In this document: positions 39,167-48,667 of the stretch, one piece after another
Layout: each line of letters begins with the position of its first letter
Position numbering within the stretch: position 1 is the stretch's first letter
Origin: Flavobacterium microcysteis
GTDB lineage: Bacteria > Bacteroidota > Bacteroidia > Flavobacteriales > Flavobacteriaceae
Direction of reading: 5' to 3'
DNA: 64,000 nucleotides
Assembly (NCBI RefSeq): GCF_006385255.1
Contig: NZ_VFJE01000053.1
Span: forward strand, 62,001 to 126,000
Position numbers and translations under genes: made by a program
Notes under the pieces: generated by a model
Databases searched by the model: none
The model's input: the letters and a program-made list of their open reading frames with translations, nothing else
What the model was told of the DNA's origin: nothing

Positions 39167-40300
39167 ATGTCAAGAATCAGACTTTTTTTTCTTTTATTAT
39201 TGCTGGCGTTTCCGCTATCTAAAGGTTTTTCGCAAAGCGCAATCTTATCCGATTCTGCAAAAATAAGCATCCTGACTATAGGTACTGCCAACGAATCACA
39301 CACTCTTTACGGACATACCGGCCTACGTGTTTTAGACGAACAACGTGGTTTGGATATAGTTTATAATTTTGGCTATTTTGATTTCAACACGCCTTATTTT
39401 CTTGCAAAATTCGTCAAAGGTGATCTGCAATATTTTGTTGCCACCAATCCATATGCTGACTTTGAATATAGCTACAGAGAAGAAAACCGTTCTATTTATG
39501 AGCAAGAACTTAATCTGAGTAAAATTCAGAAACAGAAGTTACTTGAGGAGCTAAACAAGACTCTTTATTCTGACGAACGTTTTTATACTTATAAATTTAT
39601 CGACAGGAACTGTACCACTATGGTTATTGACAAGGTAAATGATGTGCTTGGCAGCAAAATCATCACTACAAAAAAACCAGTCACGGTAACCTACAGAGAA
39701 ATACTCAATCCCTATCTGAGCAGTAACTTTTTTCAGAAATTAGGCATCAATATTATTTTTGGGCCAAAAACAGATAGAAAAGCCGAGGTGTTGTTTCTTC
39801 CTCTGGAATTAATGGATGTCTTAAAAACTACTGTTTACAATGGAAAACCTTTGGTTACAGAAACTAAAACAGTCTTTGAAGCCAAACCAGTAAAAACGAT
39901 TTCATATTGGAATAATATTTATGTTTTTTCAGCCTTGATACTTTTAATTGTTGTACTGAAAAACAATACCGTTTATCTTACTTATTTTACAATTTTGGGC
40001 CTATTGGGCGTGTTTCTTTCACTGGTAGGTTTTTATTCATTCCACGAAGAAGTATGTTGGAATTATAATGTACTCCTGTTCAATCCGTCATTGCTGCTTC
40101 TGGTCTATTTCTACAAAAAGAAAAACCGCAAATGGATATCCAATCTTGCCCTGTTCAATTTAGCCTGTATTGCTATCTATCTGGTTGTTATTATCAATAA
40201 AGCACAACTATTACTATTTATGTCATTATTGATTACTTCTACGATAATCCTTGCAAAATGGGCCAGAAAGAATAAAAAGATAAAAACAGTAACCGCTTAG
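39167..40300 (+). CDS. DUF4105 membrane protein, possible lipoprotein N-acyltransferase (Lnb-type)
   Basis: The 377-residue protein has a signal peptide or signal anchor (RLFFLLLLLAFPLSKGFS), a DUF4105 domain over about residues 30-250, with ISILTIGTANESHTLYGHTG (His-rich) and KFIDRNCTTMVIDKVND (Cys), and then five predicted membrane helices at the C-terminus. DUF4105 proteins of Bacteroidetes have been reported as N-acylating enzymes of lipoproteins (Lnb); the His and Cys could be the catalytic pair. The identification rests on recall of the family and on motif sight, not on alignment. Converges on the sugar transferase gene with only one base between. Confidence 0.6.
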   Translation: MSRIRLFFLLLLLAFPLSKGFSQSAILSDSAKISILTIGTANESHTLYGHTGLRVLDEQRGLDIVYNFGYFDFNTPYFLAKFVKGDLQYFVATNPYADFEYSYREENRSIYEQELNLSKIQKQKLLEELNKTLYSDERFYTYKFIDRNCTTMVIDKVNDVLGSKIITTKKPVTVTYREILNPYLSSNFFQKLGINIIFGPKTDRKAEVLFLPLELMDVLKTTVYNGKPLVTETKTVFEAKPVKTISYWNNIYVFSALILLIVVLKNNTVYLTYFTILGLLGVFLSLVGFYSFHEEVCWNYNVLLFNPSLLLLVYFYKKKNRKWISNLALFNLACIAIYLVVIINKAQLLLFMSLLITSTIILAKWARKNKKIKTVTA

Positions 40301-40301
40301 G

Positions 40302-41729
40302 TTATTGGCCGCGATAAAACAGAATGGTGCTGAAGGTTTTGACCGTAATGTTGATATCCAAGAAAATACTTCGATGCTTGATATAATACAGGTCATACTG
40401 TAACTTAATCAGGCTGTCTTTGATGGAATCACCATAAGAATAATTGACTTGTGCCCATCCGGTAAGTCCCGGTTTGATTACGTGACGGGTTTGGTAAAAC
40501 GGCATCTGGTTGGCAATTTGTTCTACAAAAAACGGGCGTTCCGGCCGTGGTCCGATAACAGCCATGTCGCCTTTGAGAACATTTATAAACTGCGGGAACT
40601 CGTCTATTCTTGATTTTCTTAAAAATTTGCCGAAAAAGGTGATCCTGCTGTCGTTCTGAGTAGCAAATATTGCCGTATCCGTTTCTGCATTTTTTACCAT
40701 TGTTCGGAATTTATAGATCTTGAATATCTTACCGTTTTTCCCTACTCTTTCCTGCACATAAAACAGAGAGCCTTTATTTCCAATAAAATTAGCAACGTAA
40801 ATAAAGGGGAGCAAATATAGTCCGATGGCTATTCCTACCAACGAAATCAGAATTTCGATAAGCCTTGCCAGCAACAGATAAAGCTTATTATGATTGCTTC
40901 GGCTAAATGGAAAATACCTGTAAAAATCCCTATCGACATACTGAACCGGAATACGCTGCGTGATGGTTTCATAGACTTGTGTATATTCCCGAATTACAAA
41001 TCCTTGCTCCAAAAGAGCCAAAAGACGGTTGTATAAATCAACTGTTATCCCGTCTGTTTTTTGTGAAGCGATGACAATTTCTGATATCGCATTTTTCTTT
41101 ATAAAGCCATTCAGATCAGCAATTTCTATAGTGGTAACGTTAGCTGTATCTACCGAATTATCACCTTTGGAATCCGTATTGATAAAACCTAATATTTTAT
41201 AATGCGGATCTACTTTTTCGAGGGATGCTACCAACTCTTCCAGCTGATTTTTGTCACAAACCATAACAACCCGCTTTAAAAAACGATGCGAAGCCAGAAA
41301 CGCCTGATAAAACATACGCCATATGAATAAAGCTAAGGTAATGGCCAGGAAAAAATAGATTATCTGTAACCTGTTAGAAGGAAGTACCGGCGTAAAAATA
41401 GGCGTTAAAAGAAAGAATAAAACGGTAGTAGAAGACGTAAGCAGTATACTTTTGATAATCTGATACTGATTACTGGCAGTCTGTAAATTATACATTTCAA
41501 AGACGGTGCCCAAAATATTCAGGTAAATTCCTAAAACAATCGTCCAGTAAAAATTAGCCTTGGAAATGCTGAAATAATCAAATTTAAAAAGAAGCCCTAC
41601 GATGTACAACGCCAAGATAACTGTCAATACATCAAACAATCGCAAGAGGAGCTTACGCTCCGAGATTTCAAAATGTATTTTTTTAAACGAGAACATCTGT
41701 GGTAGATTTGGACTAGCGCAATTTAACAT
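40302..41729 (-). CDS. Polyprenyl-phosphate sugar-1-phosphate transferase (WcaJ/UDP-glucose type)
   Basis: The 475-residue protein has four or five N-terminal membrane helices, a CoA-binding-like domain (RVVMVCDKNQLEELVASLEK), another helix, and the C-terminal catalytic domain: FYVQERVGKNGKIFKIYKFR, SRIDEFPQFINVLKGDMAVI and GPRPERP, the conserved priming glycosyltransferase motifs. It moves a sugar-1-phosphate (probably glucose or galactose) onto undecaprenyl phosphate and so starts repeat-unit synthesis. Start may be at 41696 (FSFKKIHFEIS), which would drop 11 residues. It is last in the minus-strand run. Confidence 0.9.
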   Translation of the reverse strand: MLNCASPNLPQMFSFKKIHFEISERKLLLRLFDVLTVILALYIVGLLFKFDYFSISKANFYWTIVLGIYLNILGTVFEMYNLQTASNQYQIIKSILLTSSTTVLFFLLTPIFTPVLPSNRLQIIYFFLAITLALFIWRMFYQAFLASHRFLKRVVMVCDKNQLEELVASLEKVDPHYKILGFINTDSKGDNSVDTANVTTIEIADLNGFIKKNAISEIVIASQKTDGITVDLYNRLLALLEQGFVIREYTQVYETITQRIPVQYVDRDFYRYFPFSRSNHNKLYLLLARLIEILISLVGIAIGLYLLPFIYVANFIGNKGSLFYVQERVGKNGKIFKIYKFRTMVKNAETDTAIFATQNDSRITFFGKFLRKSRIDEFPQFINVLKGDMAVIGPRPERPFFVEQIANQMPFYQTRHVIKPGLTGWAQVNYSYGDSIKDSLIKLQYDLYYIKHRSIFLDINITVKTFSTILFYRGQ

Positions 41730-41754
41730 TATTTTAGCAATAATAAATCTATCG

Positions 41755-42765
41755 CTAACACAAAATTTTGTTCCACAGTAGCTTCACTTGCTGCCAGTCA
41801 AAACTTTCGGCTTTTTTTCGTGCATTTTGAGCCAAATCTAAGGCGAGATTCTTATTTTCAACTATCTTTTTAACTGCATCAATCATGCTTTCAGTATTCC
41901 CGTCTTCTACTAAAAGAGCTGTTTTCTCATCTTCAAGCAAAAAGGGAATACCGCCAACATTTGTGCTAACCACGGGCAACCCTAAAGCCATGGCTTCCAT
42001 AACGCTGACAGGCATATTGTCAAAATGAGTGGTATTGATAAAGATGTTGTAGTTTTGAGATAACTGAATCCAATCGGCTTTAGCAAGCTTTCCGGTAAAC
42101 TTTACATCCAGCTGATATTTTAAAACCAGTTCCTTGGTTTTTTCTAGCATACCATCCTTTTCAGGCCCAACCATACAAAGTGATGCTTCAGGAAATTCTT
42201 TTTTGATATGACGAAATACTTCAATAGCCATAAAAGGATTGTAAATAGCCGCAAATGCCCTAACCCACAAAAGTTTTGGCTGTTCTATTTCCCTTTCCTT
42301 AAAAGTATAATTCTGGATATCAAGCGTATTGGGAATATAAACCATGTTTTGGATGCCTTGTTTCTGGAAATACTCAAACAGATATCCCGAAGGAGCACTA
42401 TTTTTATAGGCATGATTAAAAACCATATTGCATAATCCTGGATTTTTGGCAATTCGCTGCGGCAAATCGCCACCCCGAAGCATTGGAATATATTTTATCT
42501 TTAACAGGCGTGCCAACTGGCTGACAAAAAAAGCATACCAAAAGTTAGAGGTGCTGTACGTATCGATAAGTATATAATCAACCTTGTTCCTTAACTGTAT
42601 TGTAGTCCATAACATATCGAACAATCGCACTGCCTTATTCTTTTTGGATGAAGCATAAAAAAGCGTGTAGCCTTCGCCTTCCAAAAGCGGTCCCAAAGTT
42701 TCGATTGAAGTAACCGAAAAACCATGTTGCGATAATTTATTCCCTATGTACAGTAGGTTTTTCAA
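41755..42765 (-). CDS. Glycosyltransferase family 4 (GT-B)
   Basis: The 336-residue protein has the GT4 fold. The N-terminal half starts KNLLYIGNKLSQHGFSVTSI. The C-terminal half has KLLWVRAFAAIYNPFMAIEV, NYNIFINTTHFDNMPVSVME and AMALGLPVVSTNVGGIPFLL, the donor-binding E-x7-E-type motif. It would add one sugar to the lipid-linked repeat unit. It overlaps the next upstream gene (42737-44086) by 29 bases. Confidence 0.88.
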   Translation of the reverse strand: MKNLLYIGNKLSQHGFSVTSIETLGPLLEGEGYTLFYASSKKNKAVRLFDMLWTTIQLRNKVDYILIDTYSTSNFWYAFFVSQLARLLKIKYIPMLRGGDLPQRIAKNPGLCNMVFNHAYKNSAPSGYLFEYFQKQGIQNMVYIPNTLDIQNYTFKEREIEQPKLLWVRAFAAIYNPFMAIEVFRHIKKEFPEASLCMVGPEKDGMLEKTKELVLKYQLDVKFTGKLAKADWIQLSQNYNIFINTTHFDNMPVSVMEAMALGLPVVSTNVGGIPFLLEDEKTALLVEDGNTESMIDAVKKIVENKNLALDLAQNARKKAESFDWQQVKLLWNKILC

Positions 42766-44086
42766 TAGAATATACTTTGAGCAATGTTAGCGAATAAATA
42801 AAAGCAGGAGCTACTAACCTCATGGCAGCATGGTTGATGGTCAGGAACCAAAACACAAAAAACGACAGCAGGTAAAAATGGTGCTTGTTGTCAACATATA
42901 AAACTAAGGGCGTGAAGAATAAAATCAATATTGCAAAAATACCCAGCGTGCCATGTTCGGCCAACATACGGGTCAATTCATTATGTGATGCCGCTCTGAT
43001 TCCGGTGATTTCTTCTCTGTATTCTTTATTTTTCCCAACACCAATTCCCAGTATTGGGTTTTCCATAAACATCTGTAGTTCGGTCGATGCAATTTGCTCC
43101 CTTCCTCCTAATCGGTCTTCCTTTTCACGTCCGGCTGCATCTTGGTTGGCATATCGCTTTTCAATCAGTCCGCTGGTCTGCAAAGAGCTATAACCCCAAA
43201 CTCCGATCCCTGCCAAAACAGTCAATATGACTACGACATTTAGTTTCATTTTGGTTTGCAAATTTGCCAGCGTATATAACGCTCCAAAAAGCATGACAAT
43301 CATAACTAATCCCGTAATTACTCCTCCTCTCGAGAACGTGACGATTCCCCTGAATGTAAGAACTAATGTAAAAAACAGGTTAATCAACATATACCTCTTG
43401 TTAGGAGAATTTAGCAGCATTCTTGAAAAAAAGATAAAAAATCCGAGTCCCAAAATGGTAGAAACCTGATTAGGACCAAAACCACCTGAAGTTTCAAAGT
43501 TAGAAGATGTCCCGGTCACTACATCTTTTACATCGGGAGTATAAATAAACAAATAACAGGCTGTTGACAGGATGGGCAGAACGGCAGCCAGCAGAACATT
43601 TGATAATTCCGTAAACGAAATCTTTCGCCTGTAGGTATAAATTGAACATAATCCCAGACAAACCGGCCCTACGATATTAAATGTTATCGCTTTCCTTACA
43701 TCAGTGCTGATGTCTAAAGTTATGGTAGAAATCACCACTCCCGGAATTAAAAGCAAGAGATATATCCAATAGGGAATAGAGTTTTTGGAAAAACTGCTGT
43801 AAAAAATCCCCATAAGCATAAAGATCATTACGCCATATTTGGAAAATTCATTCAGAAAATTTCCTCCAGTCATTCGCAGCAAAACTTCGCTTCCGGCTAT
43901 ATAGGCCGAAAGATACAATACCTCATTATGCTTATTGGAAGTCTTTAGTACTATACTAACGCCAATCAGCAACGTAAGCAATCCGTATACTTTAGACAGT
44001 AACGGAAACAAGTATATTGCAAAGCCAATCGCAATATGCAGCAAGACAAGCCCGATATAGGTAATCTGTCTACTTTTGTTTTGCAT
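42737..44086 (-). CDS. O-antigen ligase/polymerase family membrane protein (Wzy/WaaL)
   Basis: The 449-residue protein has at least ten membrane helices. A large loop near residues 300-370 contains GGREQIASTELQMFMENPIL and GIGVGKNKEYREEITGIR, followed by ASHNELTRMLAEHGTLGIFA: the conserved H/N and R-rich loop of Wzy_C/O-antigen ligase proteins. A ligase would join glycan to lipid A, a polymerase would link repeat units; sequence does not tell which. It lies inside the minus-strand glycan run and overlaps both neighbours. Confidence 0.85.
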   Translation of the reverse strand: MQNKSRQITYIGLVLLHIAIGFAIYLFPLLSKVYGLLTLLIGVSIVLKTSNKHNEVLYLSAYIAGSEVLLRMTGGNFLNEFSKYGVMIFMLMGIFYSSFSKNSIPYWIYLLLLIPGVVISTITLDISTDVRKAITFNIVGPVCLGLCSIYTYRRKISFTELSNVLLAAVLPILSTACYLFIYTPDVKDVVTGTSSNFETSGGFGPNQVSTILGLGFFIFFSRMLLNSPNKRYMLINLFFTLVLTFRGIVTFSRGGVITGLVMIVMLFGALYTLANLQTKMKLNVVVILTVLAGIGVWGYSSLQTSGLIEKRYANQDAAGREKEDRLGGREQIASTELQMFMENPILGIGVGKNKEYREEITGIRAASHNELTRMLAEHGTLGIFAILILFFTPLVLYVDNKHHFYLLSFFVFWFLTINHAAMRLVAPAFIYSLTLLKVYSIEKPTVHRE

Positions 44087-45161
44087 TTAAAATGTTTTGA
44101 TATTGCAATATTAAGGCATTCATGACAATTTCTTCCGAATAGCTTTGCTTTATTCTCGTTTTTAAAGCTTCTGACATTGATTTTCTCAACTGTTCATCGC
44201 CCGCCATTCGTTGCAATTGTGCCGTTAACATTTTCACATCCGATGGATTAAAGGAAAGTCCTGTTTTTTCATGCTCTATGATTTCTCCACAATAGCCAAC
44301 ATTGGTTGAAACAACCGCCAGTCCAGCCAGGCCATATTCCAGCAAAGTAACCGGAAAACCTTCGTAAATAGAGGCCAGTACGCCTATTGTTCCTTGTTGT
44401 AATATAGCATTAATATCCGGACAGCTACCGTAAATAAAAACGTTATCCTCGAGGTGATTCTCTTTTATAAACTGTTTTAAGAATGAAGAATACTCATCTT
44501 GAGAATCTTTACCGACAAGATGTAGCGACCAGTCTCCATTTTTAAGTTCGAAATCCCGAAAAGCCTCCAAAAGCAGGGCATGGTTTTTAGGATGTCTCAG
44601 GTTGGATAAGCAGATGATTCTTTTTCCATCCGTACCTTTTACTATTGTTTGCTTTTGCTCTGTCTCGTTCTGGATAGCGAAATTAGGGAGATATACTACT
44701 TTAGAAACTGCCAGATTACGCTCTGCCCAGGCTTTTAATTCATGATTGACCACGACCACCGCATCAAAAAAACGAGAAGCCGCTTTCAAAACAGCATTTT
44801 TATATCCTTTTTGCGTACTTCTTCCACCATGATGGTCATGCCAGATAATTTTTATTTTAGGATAGGCTATCTTGAGCATTACTGCCATAAAATAGGAAGT
44901 CCCGTGCGCATGGACAATAGCTATATTATTGTCTTTCACAAAGCGTTTCAGCTTGGAAACAGCCTGAAAGTCAATCGTCCGTTTTCGTTGCAGAAATACA
45001 TAGGGAATCGTTTCATGTAATTGTTCTTTCAACAAACCTTCCTTACGTGTAACTGCTAGTGCCGAAAACGCAATCCGGACACCCAAACTATTGGCATAGT
45101 TAACGGCCATACGTTCAGCACCGCCGGCTTCTAGCGAATCGATTAGCTGCAGGACTCTCAT
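44070..45161 (-). CDS. Glycosyltransferase family 4 (GT-B)
   Basis: The 363-residue protein opens RVLQLIDSLEAGGAERMAVN, the common GT4 acceptor loop, and has HAHGTSYFMAVMLKIAYPKI, CLSNLRHPKNHALLLEAF and the donor motif ASIYEGFPVTLLEYGLAGLA with VVSTNVGYCGEIIEHEKTGL. The nucleotide-sugar donor is unknown. It overlaps the ligase gene by 17 bases and its upstream neighbour by four (ATGA), so translation is coupled along the run. Confidence 0.9.
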   Translation of the reverse strand: MRVLQLIDSLEAGGAERMAVNYANSLGVRIAFSALAVTRKEGLLKEQLHETIPYVFLQRKRTIDFQAVSKLKRFVKDNNIAIVHAHGTSYFMAVMLKIAYPKIKIIWHDHHGGRSTQKGYKNAVLKAASRFFDAVVVVNHELKAWAERNLAVSKVVYLPNFAIQNETEQKQTIVKGTDGKRIICLSNLRHPKNHALLLEAFRDFELKNGDWSLHLVGKDSQDEYSSFLKQFIKENHLEDNVFIYGSCPDINAILQQGTIGVLASIYEGFPVTLLEYGLAGLAVVSTNVGYCGEIIEHEKTGLSFNPSDVKMLTAQLQRMAGDEQLRKSMSEALKTRIKQSYSEEIVMNALILQYQNILNAKQK

Positions 45162-46276
45162 ACGTTTTTCAAAAGACTTTTGATTTCACTTTCAAAATAA
45201 TCCAAAGTATATCTTCTGGACCAAAGTACCGCTTTTTCAGCTTTGTTTTTATATTCTCCAGGTGCTTTTAGCAAAGCAACCATATTCTCACAATCTTGTT
45301 CAAGGTTTATTTCAAGCAACAATCCTCTTGTGCCATAATCAAGCATATCCGGCACACAGGAAACTCTACTTGAAACCGGAACACATCCCCAGAACATGGC
45401 TTCGGCTACTACTTTTGGCCATCCTTCACTCTTGGAAGGCAATACCAGAAAATGGCTTTCTTCATAGGCCTGCTGTAGACTTTCTTTTGTCTGGTTGCCT
45501 CTTAGCAAAATGGAATTCTCCAGATTATTTTTAGCGATATATTCTTGTAAAGCACTTCTTTCTTTTCCATCTCCAAAAAGTTCCAGCTGCACATCAAATC
45601 CCTGTCGAATTAGCTTTTCAGCCAACTGTACAGCATATAATGGTCTTTTGCCTTCTGCCAATGTTCCTGCAAAAAGCAATTTTATTTTTCCTTCTAAGGT
45701 CCGCAATATTACTGGTTTTTTATCCTTATCATGATAGGTAGCCGTAAAAAATGGTCGTATGTTTTTGGTTTGGTTGGGCCAATTCCCGTACACCAATACC
45801 TGCATATTTTTAGTCAGAAACGTATTGCTTAAAATCCATCGTTGAACCTTATAGCTAAACGGCTGTTTTGATTTAGGATCCCAATTGCCAGCATATTTGG
45901 CTGTTTTGGGTGTCTTTGGAAAAAGAATTTGTACAAAACAACCCAGCAAGCCAACATTACCCGGACATCTTAGGTGAATGTGGTCGGCTTCACGCATTGC
46001 TTTGTAGATAACCCTAATTAGTTTGGGCATTTTAAGCAATGCTGACAATTTTGCTTTCAATCCGATGGCATTAAATCCGGGAATTTCCATCAATCGAACT
46101 TCCCGTTCATAAGGCAGATGAATAGCGTTTGGCTGTAAATGGGTTGTTGGCGCTACTAAAAGCACCTCGTCTACATTCTCTATCCACAGATTCATTTCAC
46201 GCACATATGGCGCATAGGCATACAGTCTGTCGTTTTCCTTTAAATGAGGTACGTGGGTAATAATGGCAAACTTCAT
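45158..46276 (-). CDS. Glycosyltransferase family 4 (GT-B)
   Basis: The 372-residue protein begins MKFAIITHVPHLKENDRLYA and has HIHLRCPGNVGLLGCFVQIL, KIKLLFAGTLAEGKRPLYAV and ESHFLVLPSKSEGWPKVVAE followed by AMFWGCVPVSSRVSCVPDM, the E-x-x-x-x-x-x-E donor-site pattern. The donor sugar cannot be inferred. Both ends overlap neighbours by four bases (ATGA), so it is in the middle of a tightly coupled operon. Confidence 0.88.
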   Translation of the reverse strand: MKFAIITHVPHLKENDRLYAYAPYVREMNLWIENVDEVLLVAPTTHLQPNAIHLPYEREVRLMEIPGFNAIGLKAKLSALLKMPKLIRVIYKAMREADHIHLRCPGNVGLLGCFVQILFPKTPKTAKYAGNWDPKSKQPFSYKVQRWILSNTFLTKNMQVLVYGNWPNQTKNIRPFFTATYHDKDKKPVILRTLEGKIKLLFAGTLAEGKRPLYAVQLAEKLIRQGFDVQLELFGDGKERSALQEYIAKNNLENSILLRGNQTKESLQQAYEESHFLVLPSKSEGWPKVVAEAMFWGCVPVSSRVSCVPDMLDYGTRGLLLEINLEQDCENMVALLKAPGEYKNKAEKAVLWSRRYTLDYFESEIKSLLKNV

Positions 46277-47277
46277 GACAGCTCTGGTTTAGGTTTGCTA
46301 AAAAACAGACTCCACCAACCTACCGTTCTTCCTAATGCTTCTGTAAAAGCCTGCTTTTTTTGTGAGGAAGTAAGTGCGTTTCCATATCGAATTAGGATTA
46401 GCAACAGCGTAATGCTGTGCCATTTCAATTTGGCTTTAGCTGATGGTTTCGGGTATTTCGACCGCCATACATACCAGCCGTTACGCACTACCATTTTCCC
46501 ATAAGCATATTTATTTGGTCTACCAGAAGCATCGTGATAATGCGCCAACTTAGCATTTGTATTCACATATAGCTTTCCTAAATTGGAAAGCCGTAACGTA
46601 AAATCGGCATCTTCATACAAGCCATAACCTTCAAAATAAGTAGAAAATCGGAGTTGGTTAAAAACTTCTTTTCGAAATGATGAAACACCGCCCATTAGTT
46701 GCTGTACTTCATAGATCTTTCCTGATGGCGGCAAAAAACCGATGCTTCTTCCGTGTGAATATTCCGGAGCAAATCCAGGCGATACATTGCTGTCAAGTCC
46801 TAATTTCTTCCGGGCTACAAAACGGGAACCGTCTTTGCGTTTCCAGCCGTCATAAACAAATTCATTTGTCTTTTCTTTATAGTTTTCTGCAATGGGCTGC
46901 CAAGCTGTTTCATTGGTAATATAACCTCCTACTCCCAAAGCTTCAGGATGCATATCATAAACCGATAGGATTTCCTCAAAATAAGTAGGTTCCAGTACCG
47001 TATCATCATCTAAAAAACAAACGATTTCTGCTTCGGGCATGACTCTGTTGATTCCAAAGTTTCGCTGTCTTGTTAAACCACGGTCTTTCGAATCAACTTT
47101 GAAATACGAAAGTCCTTTGAAATGTTTTTCTTCTAAAGCTGTTTTTGTAAAATCATCCGGGCTTCCGTCTACAACCAAAATCTCATTTGGGTACACAGTC
47201 TGTTTCTCTACAGATTCTAAAAGAGTCAACAAAGGAGTGGCTCTTTTATAAGTACAAATAATCAGTGAGAATTTCAT
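46273..47277 (-). CDS. Glycosyltransferase family 2 (GT-A)
   Basis: The 334-residue protein is a classic GT2: KFSLIICTYKRATPLLTLLE (nucleotide site), EILVVDGSPDD, VCFLDDDTVLEPTYFEEILS (the DxD metal site as DDD) and GGVSSFRKEVFNQLRFSTYF with FEGYGLYEDADFTLRL, the acceptor motif. One helix near the C-terminus (LKWHSITLLLILIRYG) may touch the membrane. It is the first gene of the 47277-to-40302 transcript and has its own promoter box at 47297. Confidence 0.9.
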   Translation of the reverse strand: MKFSLIICTYKRATPLLTLLESVEKQTVYPNEILVVDGSPDDFTKTALEEKHFKGLSYFKVDSKDRGLTRQRNFGINRVMPEAEIVCFLDDDTVLEPTYFEEILSVYDMHPEALGVGGYITNETAWQPIAENYKEKTNEFVYDGWKRKDGSRFVARKKLGLDSNVSPGFAPEYSHGRSIGFLPPSGKIYEVQQLMGGVSSFRKEVFNQLRFSTYFEGYGLYEDADFTLRLSNLGKLYVNTNAKLAHYHDASGRPNKYAYGKMVVRNGWYVWRSKYPKPSAKAKLKWHSITLLLILIRYGNALTSSQKKQAFTEALGRTVGWWSLFFSKPKPELS

Positions 47278-47296
47278 AGGATGTGGTTGATGAGAA

Positions 47297-47304
47297 CAAA
47301 TATA
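47297..47304 (-). promoter_or_regulatory. -7 box for the 47277-to-40302 glycan operon
   Basis: On the minus strand this is TATATTTG, an exact TAnnTTTG match, 19 bases before the ATG at 47277. A -33 element at normal spacing was not seen. Confidence 0.5.
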
Positions 47305-47456
47305 GAAATTTAGGATTCATTCTATTCTATAACTATATGTCGTATATCTTTTCAAAAGGAAAATTATTACATTTAGCAATAAATATTTAATTTTCACGAG
47401 AGTCTTCCCTACACTTTATGTAAGTTGCCCGTTATCATCAATTTCACCCTAGAACT

Positions 47457-47828
47457 ATGTTTGTAGAAACACCTATTAGTTTTGTACCGGAAAAACAATT
47501 TCCTCATCTCAATATTAAATATATTGATTTAAATGAAATAGGACAAGGTGGTCCGGAAATAGGCAAGCTCCTAATCAATGACATCCTTGTTTCAAAACAT
47601 CTTTTTGGTGGCCCATTTTTAAAAGATGAAAATTTTATTTATTTACCAATCTATCTCAAAAGCTTTTTTCACAAAGGGTTTAAAATTGCGAAAGTGGATT
47701 TTAAAACGTTTGAAATTGAAATGTTGGGTAATTTTAAAAATCTTATAAACCTATATAAGATTGACAAAACCTTCATATATTACTTTACAGATTTAGATGG
47801 AACCTTAAGCAATAAAATTATTAAATAG
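47457..47828 (+). CDS. Small protein of unknown function
   Basis: The 123-residue protein starts MFVETPISFVPEKQFPHLNI and is beta-rich with no signal peptide: KLLINDILVSKHLFGGPFLK, FIYLPIYLKSFFHKGFKIAK, FKTFEIEMLGNFKNLINLYK, DKTFIYYFTDLDGTLSNK. This strand-rich, single-domain shape is like that of immunity-type or sensor proteins, but no family is recognised. It is the first gene of the plus-strand island in the glycan locus and is AT-rich. Confidence 0.6.
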   Translation: MFVETPISFVPEKQFPHLNIKYIDLNEIGQGGPEIGKLLINDILVSKHLFGGPFLKDENFIYLPIYLKSFFHKGFKIAKVDFKTFEIEMLGNFKNLINLYKIDKTFIYYFTDLDGTLSNKIIK

Positions 47829-47876
47829 GAAGATTATATTCCAGAAAATTAAATCAAGACATTAAGCAGTCTGACA

Positions 47877-48296
47877 ATGAAAAACCTACTTTATAAAATA
47901 ATGATTAGCTCAATCTATACTGCTCAAAATAACGGATATATGAGCGATATCTGGAAGTTTGCTTCAGGATTTTATTTTGCTTTTGCAACTTCCATTTACG
48001 TTATTTTTGTTTACCTGATTCTTAATAACTATATATTAGACGGTGGCTTAGATTTTTTAACCATAACTTTTATTTCTGAAAGAGCATACAATTTCGTTTT
48101 AAATGCGGGAATGTATTCTATAACACCAATTATGCTACTTCATTATTTTTTATTCTTAAGACATGACAAATTCAAAGTTTTGATTAAGCAATATAAAAAT
48201 CAGTATAACAAAAAATTATTTGCCTGGTATTTCATAATAGCACTGATTTTTATGTTTGTTTCATTGTTTTTAAAAGTTGAAAAAACATCTTTATAA
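47877..48296 (+). CDS. Small membrane protein of unknown function
   Basis: The 139-residue protein has three predicted helices (FASGFYFAFATSIYVIFVYL; AGMYSITPIMLLHYFLFL; FAWYFIIALIFMFVSLFLK) and a basic loop (KFKVLIKQYKNQYNKK). No family is recognised. Its TAA overlaps the next ATG by one base (TAATG at 48294-48298), so it is coupled to the 111-residue gene. Confidence 0.62.
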   Translation: MKNLLYKIMISSIYTAQNNGYMSDIWKFASGFYFAFATSIYVIFVYLILNNYILDGGLDFLTITFISERAYNFVLNAGMYSITPIMLLHYFLFLRHDKFKVLIKQYKNQYNKKLFAWYFIIALIFMFVSLFLKVEKTSL

Positions 48297-48631
48297 TGGA
48301 AATTAAAAAAATAATACATTTTTATCCAATAGCGGTACTACTTGGCATATTTACTTATTTCTATTGGAGTGGTAAAAGTAACGATGATAAATTTTATAAA
48401 TTGAAATTTAATTCTCTGATAGTAGAAAGAAACAATTGGCAACTACGCACTACAGAATTTTATATGCAGAATGGATTGAGAATTGACTCAAACGCTATCT
48501 ATGATTTCAAATTAAAGTTAGGAGACTCCATAACTAAAGATGCAAATTCAGACTTATTTAAAGTATACAGAAAAGATACTGTCGATAAGAAATATCATTT
48601 TTTAATTGAGTATGACAATGATAGCCATTAA
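48296..48631 (+). CDS. Small protein with one N-terminal membrane helix
   Basis: The 111-residue protein has one hydrophobic helix (IIHFYPIAVLLGIFTYFYW, residues 5-23) and then an exported-looking domain starting SGKSNDDKFYKLKFNSLIVE, with YDFKLKLGDSITKDANSD and a final strand YHFLIEYDNDSH. Coupled to the preceding gene. No family is recognised. Confidence 0.62.
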   Translation: MEIKKIIHFYPIAVLLGIFTYFYWSGKSNDDKFYKLKFNSLIVERNNWQLRTTEFYMQNGLRIDSNAIYDFKLKLGDSITKDANSDLFKVYRKDTVDKKYHFLIEYDNDSH

Positions 48632-48667
48632 AAATCAGATGATTTAATCATTTTAACAATCAAACTC

